Assembly (NCBI GenBank): GCA_030606095.1
Contig: JAUWHC010000125.1
Coordinates: 1 to 7,233 of the forward strand
Direction of reading: 5' to 3'
Origin: Promethearchaeota archaeon
Lineage (GTDB): Archaea; Asgardarchaeota; Lokiarchaeia; Sigyniarchaeales; SOKP01
DNA: 7,233 nt
The position numbers and the translations under genes were made by a program. The notes beneath the pieces were generated by a model. It was given only the letters and a program-made list of their open reading frames with translations, made no database searches and was not told the DNA's origin. This document shows, piece after piece, positions 1 to 6,809 of this stretch (within the stretch, counting starts at the first letter, position 1; the number at the start of each line of letters is the position of its first letter).

Positions 1-1
1 A

Positions 2-49
2 GATTATGAATTAAAAGAAAATGATATTATAGAATTACACATAAAATAA
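2..49 (+). CDS. C-terminal end of a partial gene, possibly a TGS-domain GTPase
   Basis: An open frame runs from the window edge to a TAA at 47-49 and gives the 15 residues DYELKENDIIELHIK. The pattern of a short loop, then Leu-x-x-x-Asp, then alternating hydrophobic residues ending in a basic tail is the usual last beta hairpin of TGS/ThiS-like domains. DRG/Obg-type GTPases, for example, end in this way. The assignment is inference from very few residues, and the true start lies outside the window. The gene converges on the minus-strand gene ending at 76, with 26 bases between them. Confidence 0.4.
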   Translation, partial: DYELKENDIIELHIK

Positions 50-67
50 ATACTAAGTTTTCTTTAT

Positions 68-73
68 AAAAAA
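68..73 (-). terminator. T-tract terminator after the longin-like gene
   Basis: On the minus strand a run of six T lies three bases past the stop codon of the gene at 76-1026. Archaeal RNA polymerase terminates at T-rich tracts without needing a hairpin, so this run is the likely 3' end signal. The A/T-rich background makes it weak evidence. Confidence 0.35.
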
Positions 74-75
74 TT

Positions 76-1026
76 TTAATTTAAAAAATCCTCCACATTA
101 TTACTCATGTTTAACAAAGTTTGAATGATTTCAGAGAGTTCATGATCCGATAAAGAATCTTTATCAATGAGCTTGCTTGCTAGTTCACGATAAATTTTCC
201 AATCCTCGTTTTCCTTTACTAGCTTTAATTTTGTGCTAAATGAGTACAAATTTAGATAAGAATTTTTAAAATCTCCCAAATGAATTGGGTTGTTGCCTAA
301 ATTAACAATGGCATCGTTTAGCGAAGTCTTAATCTTGTCTAAATAATAATTCAATTTGAACTTAGTATCCTTCAATTCATTTTTAAATCTACTTACCTCG
401 CCTTGGTATTTCAAAAACGTGATCTCATCTCGTAGCTTTTCTGAAAGCTTTACAACCGTTTGAGACATCGCTAGCTTACTTGGGATATTAACAATGTTTT
501 CTATCTTATAAATCAAGAGATCTCTTTCCTGGACTAGATTTTCAAACTTTTCTTCTGATAATTTCTTTTTACGTGCCCATATTGATTTAAGCATCTGCTC
601 AGGGCTTTGAAGCAATGTTTTCTTTACATCTTTTACATTTGTTAATACTAATTCAGTGAGCGGATGATCCAATTTTTTAAATTCCTTACTATTTCCATCC
701 CAAGAAAGAAATAGTTGCTCATACTTCTGAAGTAATTTAATTAACTTAGGTATTAATTTGTTTATAGCTTTAACATCCTCTTTATCAGCGATAATTACCA
801 TATCAACTTTAACCTTAGAGAGCGAAGTAATTAAAACCGTATAATCGCCTAATTCGATTTTTTTTAATTCTTTTGAACCGTCAACAACTAGTTCGGAAAC
901 AAAGGATTTTATTGTTAAAAAAAATGAACTAAACATTTCCATTTTTCCAGTATTTATCTCTTGAAAACTCTTATCGTATATCAGTAAACCGGTATGGCTT
1001 TGATAAAGAAAAATAGTATAAATCAT
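76..1026 (-). CDS. Longin-like N-terminal domain protein with helical C-terminal region
   Basis: The 316-residue protein starts at an ATG and has no visible Shine-Dalgarno. Residues 1-105 show the strand and helix order of a longin fold: strand 2-7, strand 13-18 (GLLIYDKS), amphipathic helix about 27-48, three strands at about 54-59, 61-68 and 73-81, then a helix at 83-105. Longin and roadblock domains serve small GTPases and membrane traffic in eukaryotes, and Asgard archaea encode many of them. Residues about 130-240 are highly charged and helical, probably coiled coil, and include WARKKKLSEEKFENLVQERD. A further helical segment reaches the C terminus. No signal peptide or membrane segment is visible. 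The gene lies 167 bases downstream of the helicase on the same strand, which suggests its own promoter. The fold is inferred from pattern only. The role is unknown; a regulator or adaptor of an archaeal small GTPase is possible. Confidence 0.75.
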   Translation of the reverse strand: MIYTIFLYQSHTGLLIYDKSFQEINTGKMEMFSSFFLTIKSFVSELVVDGSKELKKIELGDYTVLITSLSKVKVDMVIIADKEDVKAINKLIPKLIKLLQKYEQLFLSWDGNSKEFKKLDHPLTELVLTNVKDVKKTLLQSPEQMLKSIWARKKKLSEEKFENLVQERDLLIYKIENIVNIPSKLAMSQTVVKLSEKLRDEITFLKYQGEVSRFKNELKDTKFKLNYYLDKIKTSLNDAIVNLGNNPIHLGDFKNSYLNLYSFSTKLKLVKENEDWKIYRELASKLIDKDSLSDHELSEIIQTLLNMSNNVEDFLN

Positions 1027-1078
1027 ATAATTAGAAGTTTGTTTTATTAATTATTTATTTTTATCTTCGATCTAATCA

Positions 1079-1136
1079 AGTAATTAATTATCGAATAATA
1101 TTTCAATTATTTTATTTTTATAATCAATTAATTACT
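1079..1136. repeat. 11-bp inverted repeat between helicase and longin-like gene
   Basis: AGTAATTAATT at 1079-1089 is matched by its exact complement AATTAATTACT at 1126-1136, with 36 bases between the arms. It lies upstream of the longin-like gene start at 1026 and downstream of the helicase stop. It could be an operator or a weak RNA structure, but the gap is nearly pure A/T and chance is a serious alternative. Confidence 0.3.
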
Positions 1137-1193
1137 AAAAATGTTATTTTATTTCTTAGTTAAATATTTTAAAATGTTTTTAATTTAATTTCT

Positions 1194-3863
1194 TCAATTC
1201 TTAATTCTTTCTATTATTTTGGGAATCTCTAAAAGTTCCTTTTTATAATCAGAATCTAGCTTGGGCAGCCCTTTTGAAATATTAAAAATACTTTCGAACG
1301 AATATATTAAACTTTCAAGATAGTTAATAATATCCCCTTTAAATACTAAAATATTATATTCTTCTTCTAAGTAATTACTAAGCTCTTCAATTGATAAGTT
1401 GTCCTCAATTCTTAAATTCAAGATAATTCTCTCTAAGTTCAACCTTCCACATTCACAGTAAGGTCTATCCTTACAATCGCAGTTGAAAATTTCTCTTGTC
1501 CATTTAACAATATATTCTATAAATTCGCGGGAAAATGTTTTTCTTTTCTTCACATAATTAGCATCCATCAACGATAAAACTGCTGCGCTGAAAAAATTAT
1601 TTGAAAAATATTTTGATCTTTGATAGTTTTTTGATAAATCTGCTACAACTTTTTTTGTTAAATAAACGTTTCTCAATGCTTTTAATTCAAGAACAATATC
1701 AATAATCATTTTCTCTTTCTTTTTTAATCTATTGATAATTTCCAGGCTTTTTTCAACGGTTAAAAAAGATTTAGCAATGGCTTGACCTAATAAAGTGGGT
1801 TTATATATAGCATTATTTTCTATTTGGATAAGTTGAAGTTTTAATAACTTTTTCAAAAAAACTTCTAATTCGTAATCAGAATTAATTAAGTAGTTATAGA
1901 ACTCATATATTTTCTCTTTTTCGATTCCTTCATTATATGATGAGATGAACGCTAATAGCTCCGTTAAGAGTTTATCCTCATCAGGTTGTAATTCAAAATC
2001 TTTTATTTTTCCATTTAATAAATTAATAGCAATATTTTCTTCGGTTATTTTAGACTCATGAGAACATATTTTTCCTGGTTCTACAAGTAGATATGCCAAT
2101 CCGACATCATGTTTTTTTAACCTTCCAGCTCTTCCTAACATTTGCTCAAATTCGGCAACAGTTAATAAGTTGATCCCCATAACTAACGATTCAAAAATCA
2201 CCTGTTTTGCGGGAAAATCTACTCCAGCCGCTAAAGCTGCTGTTGCGACAACTGCTGAAATATGTTGCTTTTGAAATTTAAATTCAATTACTTTACGCTC
2301 TTCATGTGTTAGCCCAGAGTGATATGACATCGCTTTTAATCCTTTATTTTGGAGGTAATTAGCAAGTGATTCGCACTTCTTTCTTGAATTTGTGAATATT
2401 ATAGATTGACCTCTAAACCCATATGAAGAGATTTCTGAGTATGCAGCTCGTACTAATTTGATAATATTTCTAAACTTTATTGATTCGTTGAGACATAATA
2501 TTAAATGGCGTTCAATAGGAACAGGCCTATTATTGTAATTAATCAAAATGCAACCCAACTTTTTCGCTAAAGCTTCTGGCGCACCTATTGTTGCGCTCAA
2601 ATATAAGAATTGCACGTCTTTAAAGATCGATTTTAACCTCGCTATTAAACCATCCAAAACGAACCCCCGTTCTTGATCGCTTAAAGTCTGAATCTCGTCG
2701 ATAATTATTGTTCCTATTGTTCCTAATTTCTCTTTATTACCACTTCTTAAAATGTAATCAATAGCTTCGTATGTACCGATAATCACATCAGCGGTTCTCA
2801 GTGTGCCTAAATCGGCTGGTTCTTTTTTTTCAAGAATAGATTCTCCTACTTTCTTAATAATTTTTAAGTTAAGTTTCTTATATTTACTCTTAAATTCTTC
2901 TGTTCTAACATTAGCTAGTGCTACTATTGGTACTAAATAAAACATTTTACGCTTTTCACTCAACACTCTTGTAATCCCTGCTAATTCGCCAACTAAAGTT
3001 TTACCTGCAGATGTGGGTGCCATAACCAATTGATTATTATGTTCTTCTATCAAACCCCTTTCAATTGAAATTACTTGTATCGGTAATAAAGTCAAAATAT
3101 TAAGCGATTTTAACAAAGCTTTAAAATCTTTAGGAATCTCAAGGTTATCAATCTTATAGTTGAGGTATTTTTTGCTAATTGGAGGATTTCTCTCGACATC
3201 ATACAATGTCAAGTCCTTGTTTTTAACGGGGTTAAAATCCACTTTAAAAGCGTTTAGTACTCTATTAGTATCCCTAAATTTTAAAATTAAATGATTAAAA
3301 AAATTCTTAAGTTTAAGATTGATTTTATTAGAAGAGATAATGCCCGCAAGTTGTGCTCGTTTTAGAACAATATCCAACGCACAATTAGAGCAAATAAATG
3401 TATTTTTTAGCGATTTTATCTTGGTTTTTTCGCTTAAAATGGTGAATTTTTTATCCTCTAAACAAGATTTGCAAAATGTTAGGTAGACAATATTATTTTC
3501 GTCGAACTGAAAATTTTCAAGCATTTGTTTTATTAGCTTGAATTCTTCAGAATCAGTTTGGCTTGAAAAACCAATAAATTGATTTTTTTCGTCAATTAAA
3601 AATTTTTTAAGAAGCCGTGGATTTATTGGCTCTAAGCGGCCATTTTCTTGAATCTTAGAAAAATTTACAGGGCGTATTTTATCTTTAAAATCTAACCCAA
3701 AAAGTACCAAACCTCTAAAGAATGGCTTATTGATGTAAGAAAAGATTTGCCTTTTTTTCTTATACGATTTCAGATAAAAGAAGTTTACGTTGAAATATAG
3801 TTGCTTCTTGTTTTCCCAATTTCTATCGAAGACAATGAAATAATCCTTAGAAGGGGTAGCCAA
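1194..3863 (-). CDS. Ski2-like SF2 DEAD/DEAH-box helicase with zinc-binding cysteine clusters
   Basis: This is an 889-residue ATP-dependent nucleic-acid helicase, probably for DNA or RNA remodelling or repair. All core motifs are present: Walker A APTSAGKT (282-289, Lys288), Walker B DEIQ (389-392), SAT (423-425), motif IV IIFTNSRKKCE (about 488-498), motif V around ATAALAAGVDFPA (540-552) and motif VI QMLGRAGR (574-581). The last matches the Ski2/Hel308 type. The DExH box reads DEIQ, a variant seen in some archaeal Ski2-like helicases. Two extra elements flank the core: C131xxC134 with C158xxC161 forms a probable zinc ribbon in the N-terminal region, and a C795/C797/C803/C805 cluster ending in CGR sits near residue 800, followed by a helical tail. 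The C-terminal cluster recalls archaeal helicases carrying DUF5814, which is recollection and unchecked. The start is TTG: the frame closes at a TGA 15 bases upstream and no ATG occurs before residue 114. The exact substrate is unknown. Confidence 0.92.
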   Translation of the reverse strand: MATPSKDYFIVFDRNWENKKQLYFNVNFFYLKSYKKKRQIFSYINKPFFRGLVLFGLDFKDKIRPVNFSKIQENGRLEPINPRLLKKFLIDEKNQFIGFSSQTDSEEFKLIKQMLENFQFDENNIVYLTFCKSCLEDKKFTILSEKTKIKSLKNTFICSNCALDIVLKRAQLAGIISSNKINLKLKNFFNHLILKFRDTNRVLNAFKVDFNPVKNKDLTLYDVERNPPISKKYLNYKIDNLEIPKDFKALLKSLNILTLLPIQVISIERGLIEEHNNQLVMAPTSAGKTLVGELAGITRVLSEKRKMFYLVPIVALANVRTEEFKSKYKKLNLKIIKKVGESILEKKEPADLGTLRTADVIIGTYEAIDYILRSGNKEKLGTIGTIIIDEIQTLSDQERGFVLDGLIARLKSIFKDVQFLYLSATIGAPEALAKKLGCILINYNNRPVPIERHLILCLNESIKFRNIIKLVRAAYSEISSYGFRGQSIIFTNSRKKCESLANYLQNKGLKAMSYHSGLTHEERKVIEFKFQKQHISAVVATAALAAGVDFPAKQVIFESLVMGINLLTVAEFEQMLGRAGRLKKHDVGLAYLLVEPGKICSHESKITEENIAINLLNGKIKDFELQPDEDKLLTELLAFISSYNEGIEKEKIYEFYNYLINSDYELEVFLKKLLKLQLIQIENNAIYKPTLLGQAIAKSFLTVEKSLEIINRLKKKEKMIIDIVLELKALRNVYLTKKVVADLSKNYQRSKYFSNNFFSAAVLSLMDANYVKKRKTFSREFIEYIVKWTREIFNCDCKDRPYCECGRLNLERIILNLRIEDNLSIEELSNYLEEEYNILVFKGDIINYLESLIYSFESIFNISKGLPKLDSDYKKELLEIPKIIERIKN

Positions 3864-3890
3864 AAGAAAAACCGTTCAATTTATGAGAAA

Positions 3891-3902
3891 CTTTTATTAA
3901 AC
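3891..3902 (-). promoter_or_regulatory. Possible TATA box for the helicase gene
   Basis: Read on the minus strand, AGTTTAATAAAA precedes the TTG start by about 28-39 bases. Archaeal TATA boxes lie about 25 bases before transcription start, so this would give a very short leader, in keeping with the lack of a Shine-Dalgarno before the TTG. The 53-residue gene upstream ends only 60 bases away, so read-through from it is the alternative. Confidence 0.25.
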
Positions 3903-3923
3903 TAAAATAACAAAAATTAGAAT

Positions 3924-4085
3924 CTAAAATCCAAAAACAGCTTTAATTTTATCGTAAATATCTTTTATTTGCCTTAATTTTACCTCATCTCCTTGATCTA
4001 AGAAATGTTGAATCCAATCTTTAAGGCCTCCTTGTTGAATCCATTGTAAGAAGTATTCTACGCTTTGTCGTTCTTCTGCTGACAT
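3924..4085 (-). CDS. 53-residue small helical protein of unknown function
   Basis: An ATG at 4085 opens a 54-codon frame ending in TAG at 3924-3926. The product begins MSAEERQSVEYFLQWIQQGG and ends KDIYDKIKAVFGF. The sequence is not low-complexity A/T translation: it has two Trp, spaced aromatic residues, a Gly-Gly turn at 19-20, a second turn (DQGDE, 30-34) and heptad-like hydrophobic spacing. It therefore looks like a compact three-helix protein. There are no cysteines, signal peptide or membrane segment. It is the first gene of the minus-strand block, 60 bases ahead of the helicase and directly after an A/T-only promoter region. I do not recognise a characterised family, although it resembles small hypothetical proteins I associate with Lokiarchaeal genomes. 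It may be a small partner or regulator, which is inference only. Confidence 0.65.
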   Translation of the reverse strand: MSAEERQSVEYFLQWIQQGGLKDWIQHFLDQGDEVKLRQIKDIYDKIKAVFGF

Positions 4086-4199
4086 TTTTTTTTATTTTTT
4101 TTATTTAATTTAATATAATTATAAATTATTCTATTTTATATTATTCTAAAGTTATTAAATAAATAAATTCAAGTATTAAAAAATTAATGTGATATTATT
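4086..4199. promoter_or_regulatory. Divergent promoter region
   Basis: These 114 bases separate the minus-strand start at 4085 from the plus-strand start at 4200 and are almost entirely A/T. For the plus gene, TTTTATATTATT at about 4134-4145 is a good archaeal TATA-box candidate. For the minus gene, TTTATAATTATATT lies at about 4112-4125 and would give a short A-rich leader. The 9-base direct repeat ATTATTCTA occurs at 4125-4133 and 4140-4148, a spacing of 15 bases, beside both candidate boxes. It could be a regulator site or chance in A/T-rich DNA. Confidence 0.4.
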
Positions 4200-5159
4200 T
4201 TGCCTGATGTAAGAATAAAAACCCCTAATTTAGATGAAATTTTTGAGAAGTGGAAGTTACGTGCCGTAAGAAAAGATAAGAAAAAGATGGAAAAACAATT
4301 TGGTACCAAAGGTGCTATTTTTTCGTTAGACGCTATAAGTGCAGCGGAATACGTTAAAGATACCCAAAAAGAAGCCGCAATTTATTTTGCGATTAAAAAA
4401 ACTGTTGGTGCGGTACCCAAAGATACGGAAGAAAAAATTGTTCTTGCCCCAAGAGTTGTGAGAGAAACTTTTTACTCTTTTAAAGGTGAAGGTAAGCTTA
4501 ATAAAGAAAATTGGAAAGGCGATGAAAAAGTACCTACATACGAAACAATTGTAGCAGTTTCTTGTAAAAAATGTAGCGGTAAAGGTTTTATAGAAGAAAA
4601 ATGTAAAACATGTAAAGGAACGGGAAAAATCGAAGAAAAATTGACTGTGTTAACTGGTGAAGAACAGAAAAAGGAGATTAAACCGTTCTCTTATCCATGT
4701 GGCGTCTGTTTTGGTACAGGTACGAGTAAAGTAAAATGTAATGATTGTGAAGGTCACAAAAGCTTGTTTAAATATCAAATTCTACCCGTCCCTTTTAAAA
4801 CAGTCGTTACTGGAATTCCAGTACTCCATAGCAGCGCACAAACAAAATACGAAAAAGAAATTGAGCGAGATCTTCACCAGATTATAGAAGAAGTTGAGGG
4901 TATTAATTTTAACGATTTTAAAGATCTAGAGTCGAAAGCGGAGGCCTCTTTAGGTTTCTGGAATAAAAACATAAAAAAAACGATTAATTCAGCAGGAAGC
5001 GACTATAAAAGTCACTCAAAAGATAAGGAAGCAAAAATCACCACGCAAATTTATCTTTTTCCGATGATCCAAATGTTTTGCGAGACAAAGCGCGGTAGCA
5101 AGTTCGAAATTTATAGTTTAGGCAGTGCAAATAAGTTTATGATTTACTCGAATTTTTAA
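4200..5159 (+). CDS. DnaJ-type zinc-finger (CxxCxGxG) protein without J domain, SSUH2-like layout
   Basis: The 319-residue protein has four cysteine motifs in the DnaJ central-domain style: CKKCSGKG (122-129), CKTCKGTG (135-142), CGVCFGTG (167-174) and CNDCEGHK (180-187). The spacings of 13, 32 and 13 residues fit two zinc sites. No J domain is present (no HPD), so it is not a DnaJ co-chaperone of the usual kind. The layout resembles the eukaryotic SSUH2 family and its prokaryotic relatives: an N-terminal region with a VRETFYSFKGEG strand pair (87-98), then the zinc fingers, then a C-terminal alpha/beta domain ending with P-x-x-x-x-F, a Gly turn and the hairpin FEIYSLGSANKF (302-313). That match is inferred from memory. 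The start is TTG, with TAA four codons upstream; the next in-frame ATG is at residue 30. No signal peptide or membrane segment is seen. It is probably monocistronic, given the T9 tract after it. A role in protein folding or assembly is possible. Confidence 0.8.
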   Translation: MPDVRIKTPNLDEIFEKWKLRAVRKDKKKMEKQFGTKGAIFSLDAISAAEYVKDTQKEAAIYFAIKKTVGAVPKDTEEKIVLAPRVVRETFYSFKGEGKLNKENWKGDEKVPTYETIVAVSCKKCSGKGFIEEKCKTCKGTGKIEEKLTVLTGEEQKKEIKPFSYPCGVCFGTGTSKVKCNDCEGHKSLFKYQILPVPFKTVVTGIPVLHSSAQTKYEKEIERDLHQIIEEVEGINFNDFKDLESKAEASLGFWNKNIKKTINSAGSDYKSHSKDKEAKITTQIYLFPMIQMFCETKRGSKFEIYSLGSANKFMIYSNF

Positions 5160-5188
5160 TTAAATTTTTATTAAATCAATTTCTTTAC

Positions 5189-5197
5189 TTTTTTTTT
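5189..5197 (+). terminator. T9 tract terminator
   Basis: A run of nine T lies 30 bases past the TAA of the zinc-finger gene. Two shorter T-runs (5165-5169 and about 5180-5186) come before it. This is the usual archaeal termination signal and separates that gene from the DUF4139-like pair. Confidence 0.5.
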
Positions 5198-5256
5198 AAA
5201 TTTGTATAGAATCTTGCCCTTTAGCCATTTATTAATTCATAATTCAATCTAATTTT

Positions 5257-5273
5257 GATATAAATTTAAATAA
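5257..5273 (+). promoter_or_regulatory. Candidate TATA-box region for the DUF4139-like operon
   Basis: GATATAAATTTAAATA lies about 48-64 bases before the ATG at 5321. With a transcription start about 25 bases downstream, this leaves a leader of roughly 25-35 bases. No Shine-Dalgarno is visible before the ATG. The motif is plausible but weak in such A/T-rich DNA. Confidence 0.3.
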
Positions 5274-5320
5274 CAAAAGATTCTTATTTCATAATATTAA
5301 AAATTTGATTTGAATCTAAA

Positions 5321-6067
5321 ATGTTAATAGACCCAAAAGTAAAAAGCATTGTAATTTTTAATGGTGGTGGCGGAATTGTCGAAAGGGAAATGAAATTAAC
5401 CGTTCAACAAGGAATAAACGAATTTCAAATCCAAAATGTCCCTACCAGTTTTGATCCAAACTCTGCAGATATTCAATTGGAGCATCTAACTCCAGAGGAT
5501 AAAGAATTGATCACATTACAGCAAACAATAATTTCGTTACCCGATTATAATAATTCTCAGCAGCTAATAGATAGGGAAAAATCTGCAGCTAATAGTATCA
5601 TTTCATACGCTATAGATTTTACGCGAGAATTGAGGGAAAAAGTTTTTAATATCTGCGAAGCTTCTTCTTACAGAACATATTTCGATATGAAAGGAACTTT
5701 CAATTTTATAATAAATTCCACTAAAGATGGTGAAATTATTGTAAAAGTCCTTTATTTCTTGTCCGATGTAAGAATAAGGTGGAACACAACACTTCAGGTT
5801 AACATTAACGAGGACGGAAAGACCGCGGAAATCGAAGGCTTTATCGTAGTGGACAATCAAACAGGGTTTACTTACGAGAATGTCGAACTTGGATTTGCAA
5901 TATTTGAACTACCTCAACCACCTTCCAACATTGTTGATTATCAAACAAATGTTCCACCCGTAGGACCCGTAGGGCTGAGACAAGAGGTGTTGGGCGAGCT
6001 GAATAGCTTAAAAAACATTCAAAAGGGTCCTATGAAAAGAACTCAGAGGTTTAAACAATTATTATGA
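5321..6067 (+). CDS. DUF4140/DUF4139 (mucoidy inhibitor A-like) protein, N-terminal half
   Basis: Residues 6-52 match the DUF4140 pattern of bacterial MuiA-like proteins: a beta strand (KSIVIFN), a VERE segment, a strand-turn-strand and a P-x-S-F-D-P-N-S-A-D stretch (41-50). A short helical linker (about 57-110) replaces the long coiled coil usual in the family. DUF4139 begins near 139: VKVLYFLSDVRIRW with Trp154 corresponds to the family's hallmark segment in which a Trp follows a Tyr/Leu-x-S strand, and VDNQTGFTYENVEL (177-190) corresponds to the N-x-TGEDW-x-x-V-x-L hallmark. The protein then stops at 248 after a Pro-rich and basic tail, so the second part of DUF4139 is absent. That part is encoded by the next gene, 13 bases downstream in another frame. 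No signal peptide or membrane helix is visible, so it is probably cytosolic. The biochemical function of DUF4139 is not established, and the name MuiA reflects a phenotype only. Confidence 0.75.
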   Translation: MLIDPKVKSIVIFNGGGGIVEREMKLTVQQGINEFQIQNVPTSFDPNSADIQLEHLTPEDKELITLQQTIISLPDYNNSQQLIDREKSAANSIISYAIDFTRELREKVFNICEASSYRTYFDMKGTFNFIINSTKDGEIIVKVLYFLSDVRIRWNTTLQVNINEDGKTAEIEGFIVVDNQTGFTYENVELGFAIFELPQPPSNIVDYQTNVPPVGPVGLRQEVLGELNSLKNIQKGPMKRTQRFKQLL

Positions 6068-6071
6068 GGAG
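6066..6071 (+). promoter_or_regulatory. Shine-Dalgarno overlapping the stop of the upstream gene
   Basis: GAGGAG begins inside the TGA stop (6065-6067) and lies nine bases before the ATG at 6081. It is the only strong Shine-Dalgarno I see in the window. It argues that the second gene is translated separately and coupled to termination of the first. Confidence 0.75.
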
Positions 6072-6080
6072 ATTGACAAA

Positions 6081-6734
6081 ATGAAAGCGACCGTTCCAAC
6101 AAGGAAAAAAATTAAATTAAAATGGTTTAAGTCTAAGTGTAAATTTAACATCGATCGAAAAATTGAAGTTCAATACACTGCAAATTCAGTTTCGTCAAAT
6201 AAGTTAACTTGGGAAGCTATTATAAAATACATCTTAGTAAAAGAGGGAGAAAATGTTGATCTTCCAACAAACTCCCCCATGACGCTTTATAAAAATAATT
6301 TACCCTTCTTATTTCTCAATACCGCCGAAAGTATAGGCAACAAGATAATCTCCGAAGAATTAATTGACGACGACATTATTATTAACGATGATATCGTACA
6401 GATTGAAGAGGGAGAACCAAAAATAACGTTTGAAGACGCCATAGAACCTAAACAACATATTGAAGTTAGAACAAGCTTTGATATAATATCGCGAAAAATT
6501 AATATAGAAAATAAATTGAATTATCCTATTGAATTAGTATTGGATTTCAAGCAAACTAAAGAAGTTACTTTTATTAAATCCGAGCCAGAACCCTCTGAAA
6601 TTGAAGAACCTAATTACAAATTTAATCTTTCAATACTTCCCGAAGGTACTTCTAAAATCACATTAGAACTTAAAGCAAAAATCGTAAAAAGAGTCACAAA
6701 AATTAAACCGGAATTTTTAAAGAAATTCAAATAA
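6081..6734 (+). CDS. DUF4139 C-terminal half, partner of the upstream gene
   Basis: The 217-residue, strand-rich protein continues where the upstream product stops. WEAIIKYILVKEGENVDLPT with PMTLYKNNLPFLF (44-78) corresponds to the DUF4139 part with an LPPG-x-V-x-VY-x-DG hairpin. A linker of acidic residues (about 92-122) follows. Residues 127-204 (VRTSFDIISRKINIENKLNYPIE and on) look like the last immunoglobulin-like sheet of the family, with N-K-x-x-x-P-I-E-L followed by a SILPEGTSKITLEL strand pair. The ATG is fixed by the Shine-Dalgarno at 6066-6071. The two products probably fold together into one complete DUF4139 protein; this is inference from complementary domain content. No signal peptide or membrane helix is seen. 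A T8 tract follows the stop codon. Confidence 0.72.
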   Translation: MKATVPTRKKIKLKWFKSKCKFNIDRKIEVQYTANSVSSNKLTWEAIIKYILVKEGENVDLPTNSPMTLYKNNLPFLFLNTAESIGNKIISEELIDDDIIINDDIVQIEEGEPKITFEDAIEPKQHIEVRTSFDIISRKINIENKLNYPIELVLDFKQTKEVTFIKSEPEPSEIEEPNYKFNLSILPEGTSKITLELKAKIVKRVTKIKPEFLKKFK

Positions 6735-6746
6735 TTTTTTTTCTTT
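6735..6746 (+). terminator. T-tract terminator after the DUF4139 pair
   Basis: Eight T followed by CTTT begin directly after the TAA at 6732-6734. This is a typical archaeal T-tract terminator and marks the likely end of the two-gene operon. Confidence 0.5.
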
Positions 6747-6756
6747 CCATATTTTC

Positions 6757-6785
6757 GTTCTAAAATATCATAAGAGCTTTAGAAC
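6757..6785. repeat. 8-bp inverted repeat (stem-loop)
   Basis: GTTCTAAA (6757-6764) and TTTAGAAC (6778-6785) are exact complements with a 13-base loop. The structure lies between the T-tract and the helix-turn-helix remnant. It could add to termination, be an operator for the small downstream frame, or be left over from a mobile-element end. No T-run follows it, so it is not a classic intrinsic terminator. Confidence 0.4.
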
Positions 6786-6809
6786 TAATTATCTCTCTTC
6801 TGAAAAAGC

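Noticed and set aside
1162..1179. Near-perfect 18-base palindrome downstream of the helicase stop, considered as a terminator hairpin.
   Set aside because: It contains a mismatch, is almost pure A/T with negligible stem stability, and is expected by chance in this composition.
4200..5159. A DnaJ (Hsp40) co-chaperone.
   Set aside because: Only the cysteine-rich CxxCxGxG region is shared; there is no J domain or HPD motif and the flanking domains differ.
5208..5284. AGAATCT and AGATTCT as an inverted repeat upstream of the DUF4139 pair.
   Set aside because: Seven bases separated by more than 60 bases is too short and too distant to support a structure or operator.
5603..5860. An 85-codon open frame on the minus strand.
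   Set aside because: It lies wholly inside the DUF4139-like gene on the other strand, has no recognisable features and no upstream signals; it is an antisense shadow.
6060..6085. A frameshift breaking one DUF4139 gene into two.
   Set aside because: The second frame has a proper ATG with a well-spaced GAGGAG, and the end of the first product and start of the second look like natural basic termini. A designed split is favoured, though comparison with relatives could overturn this.
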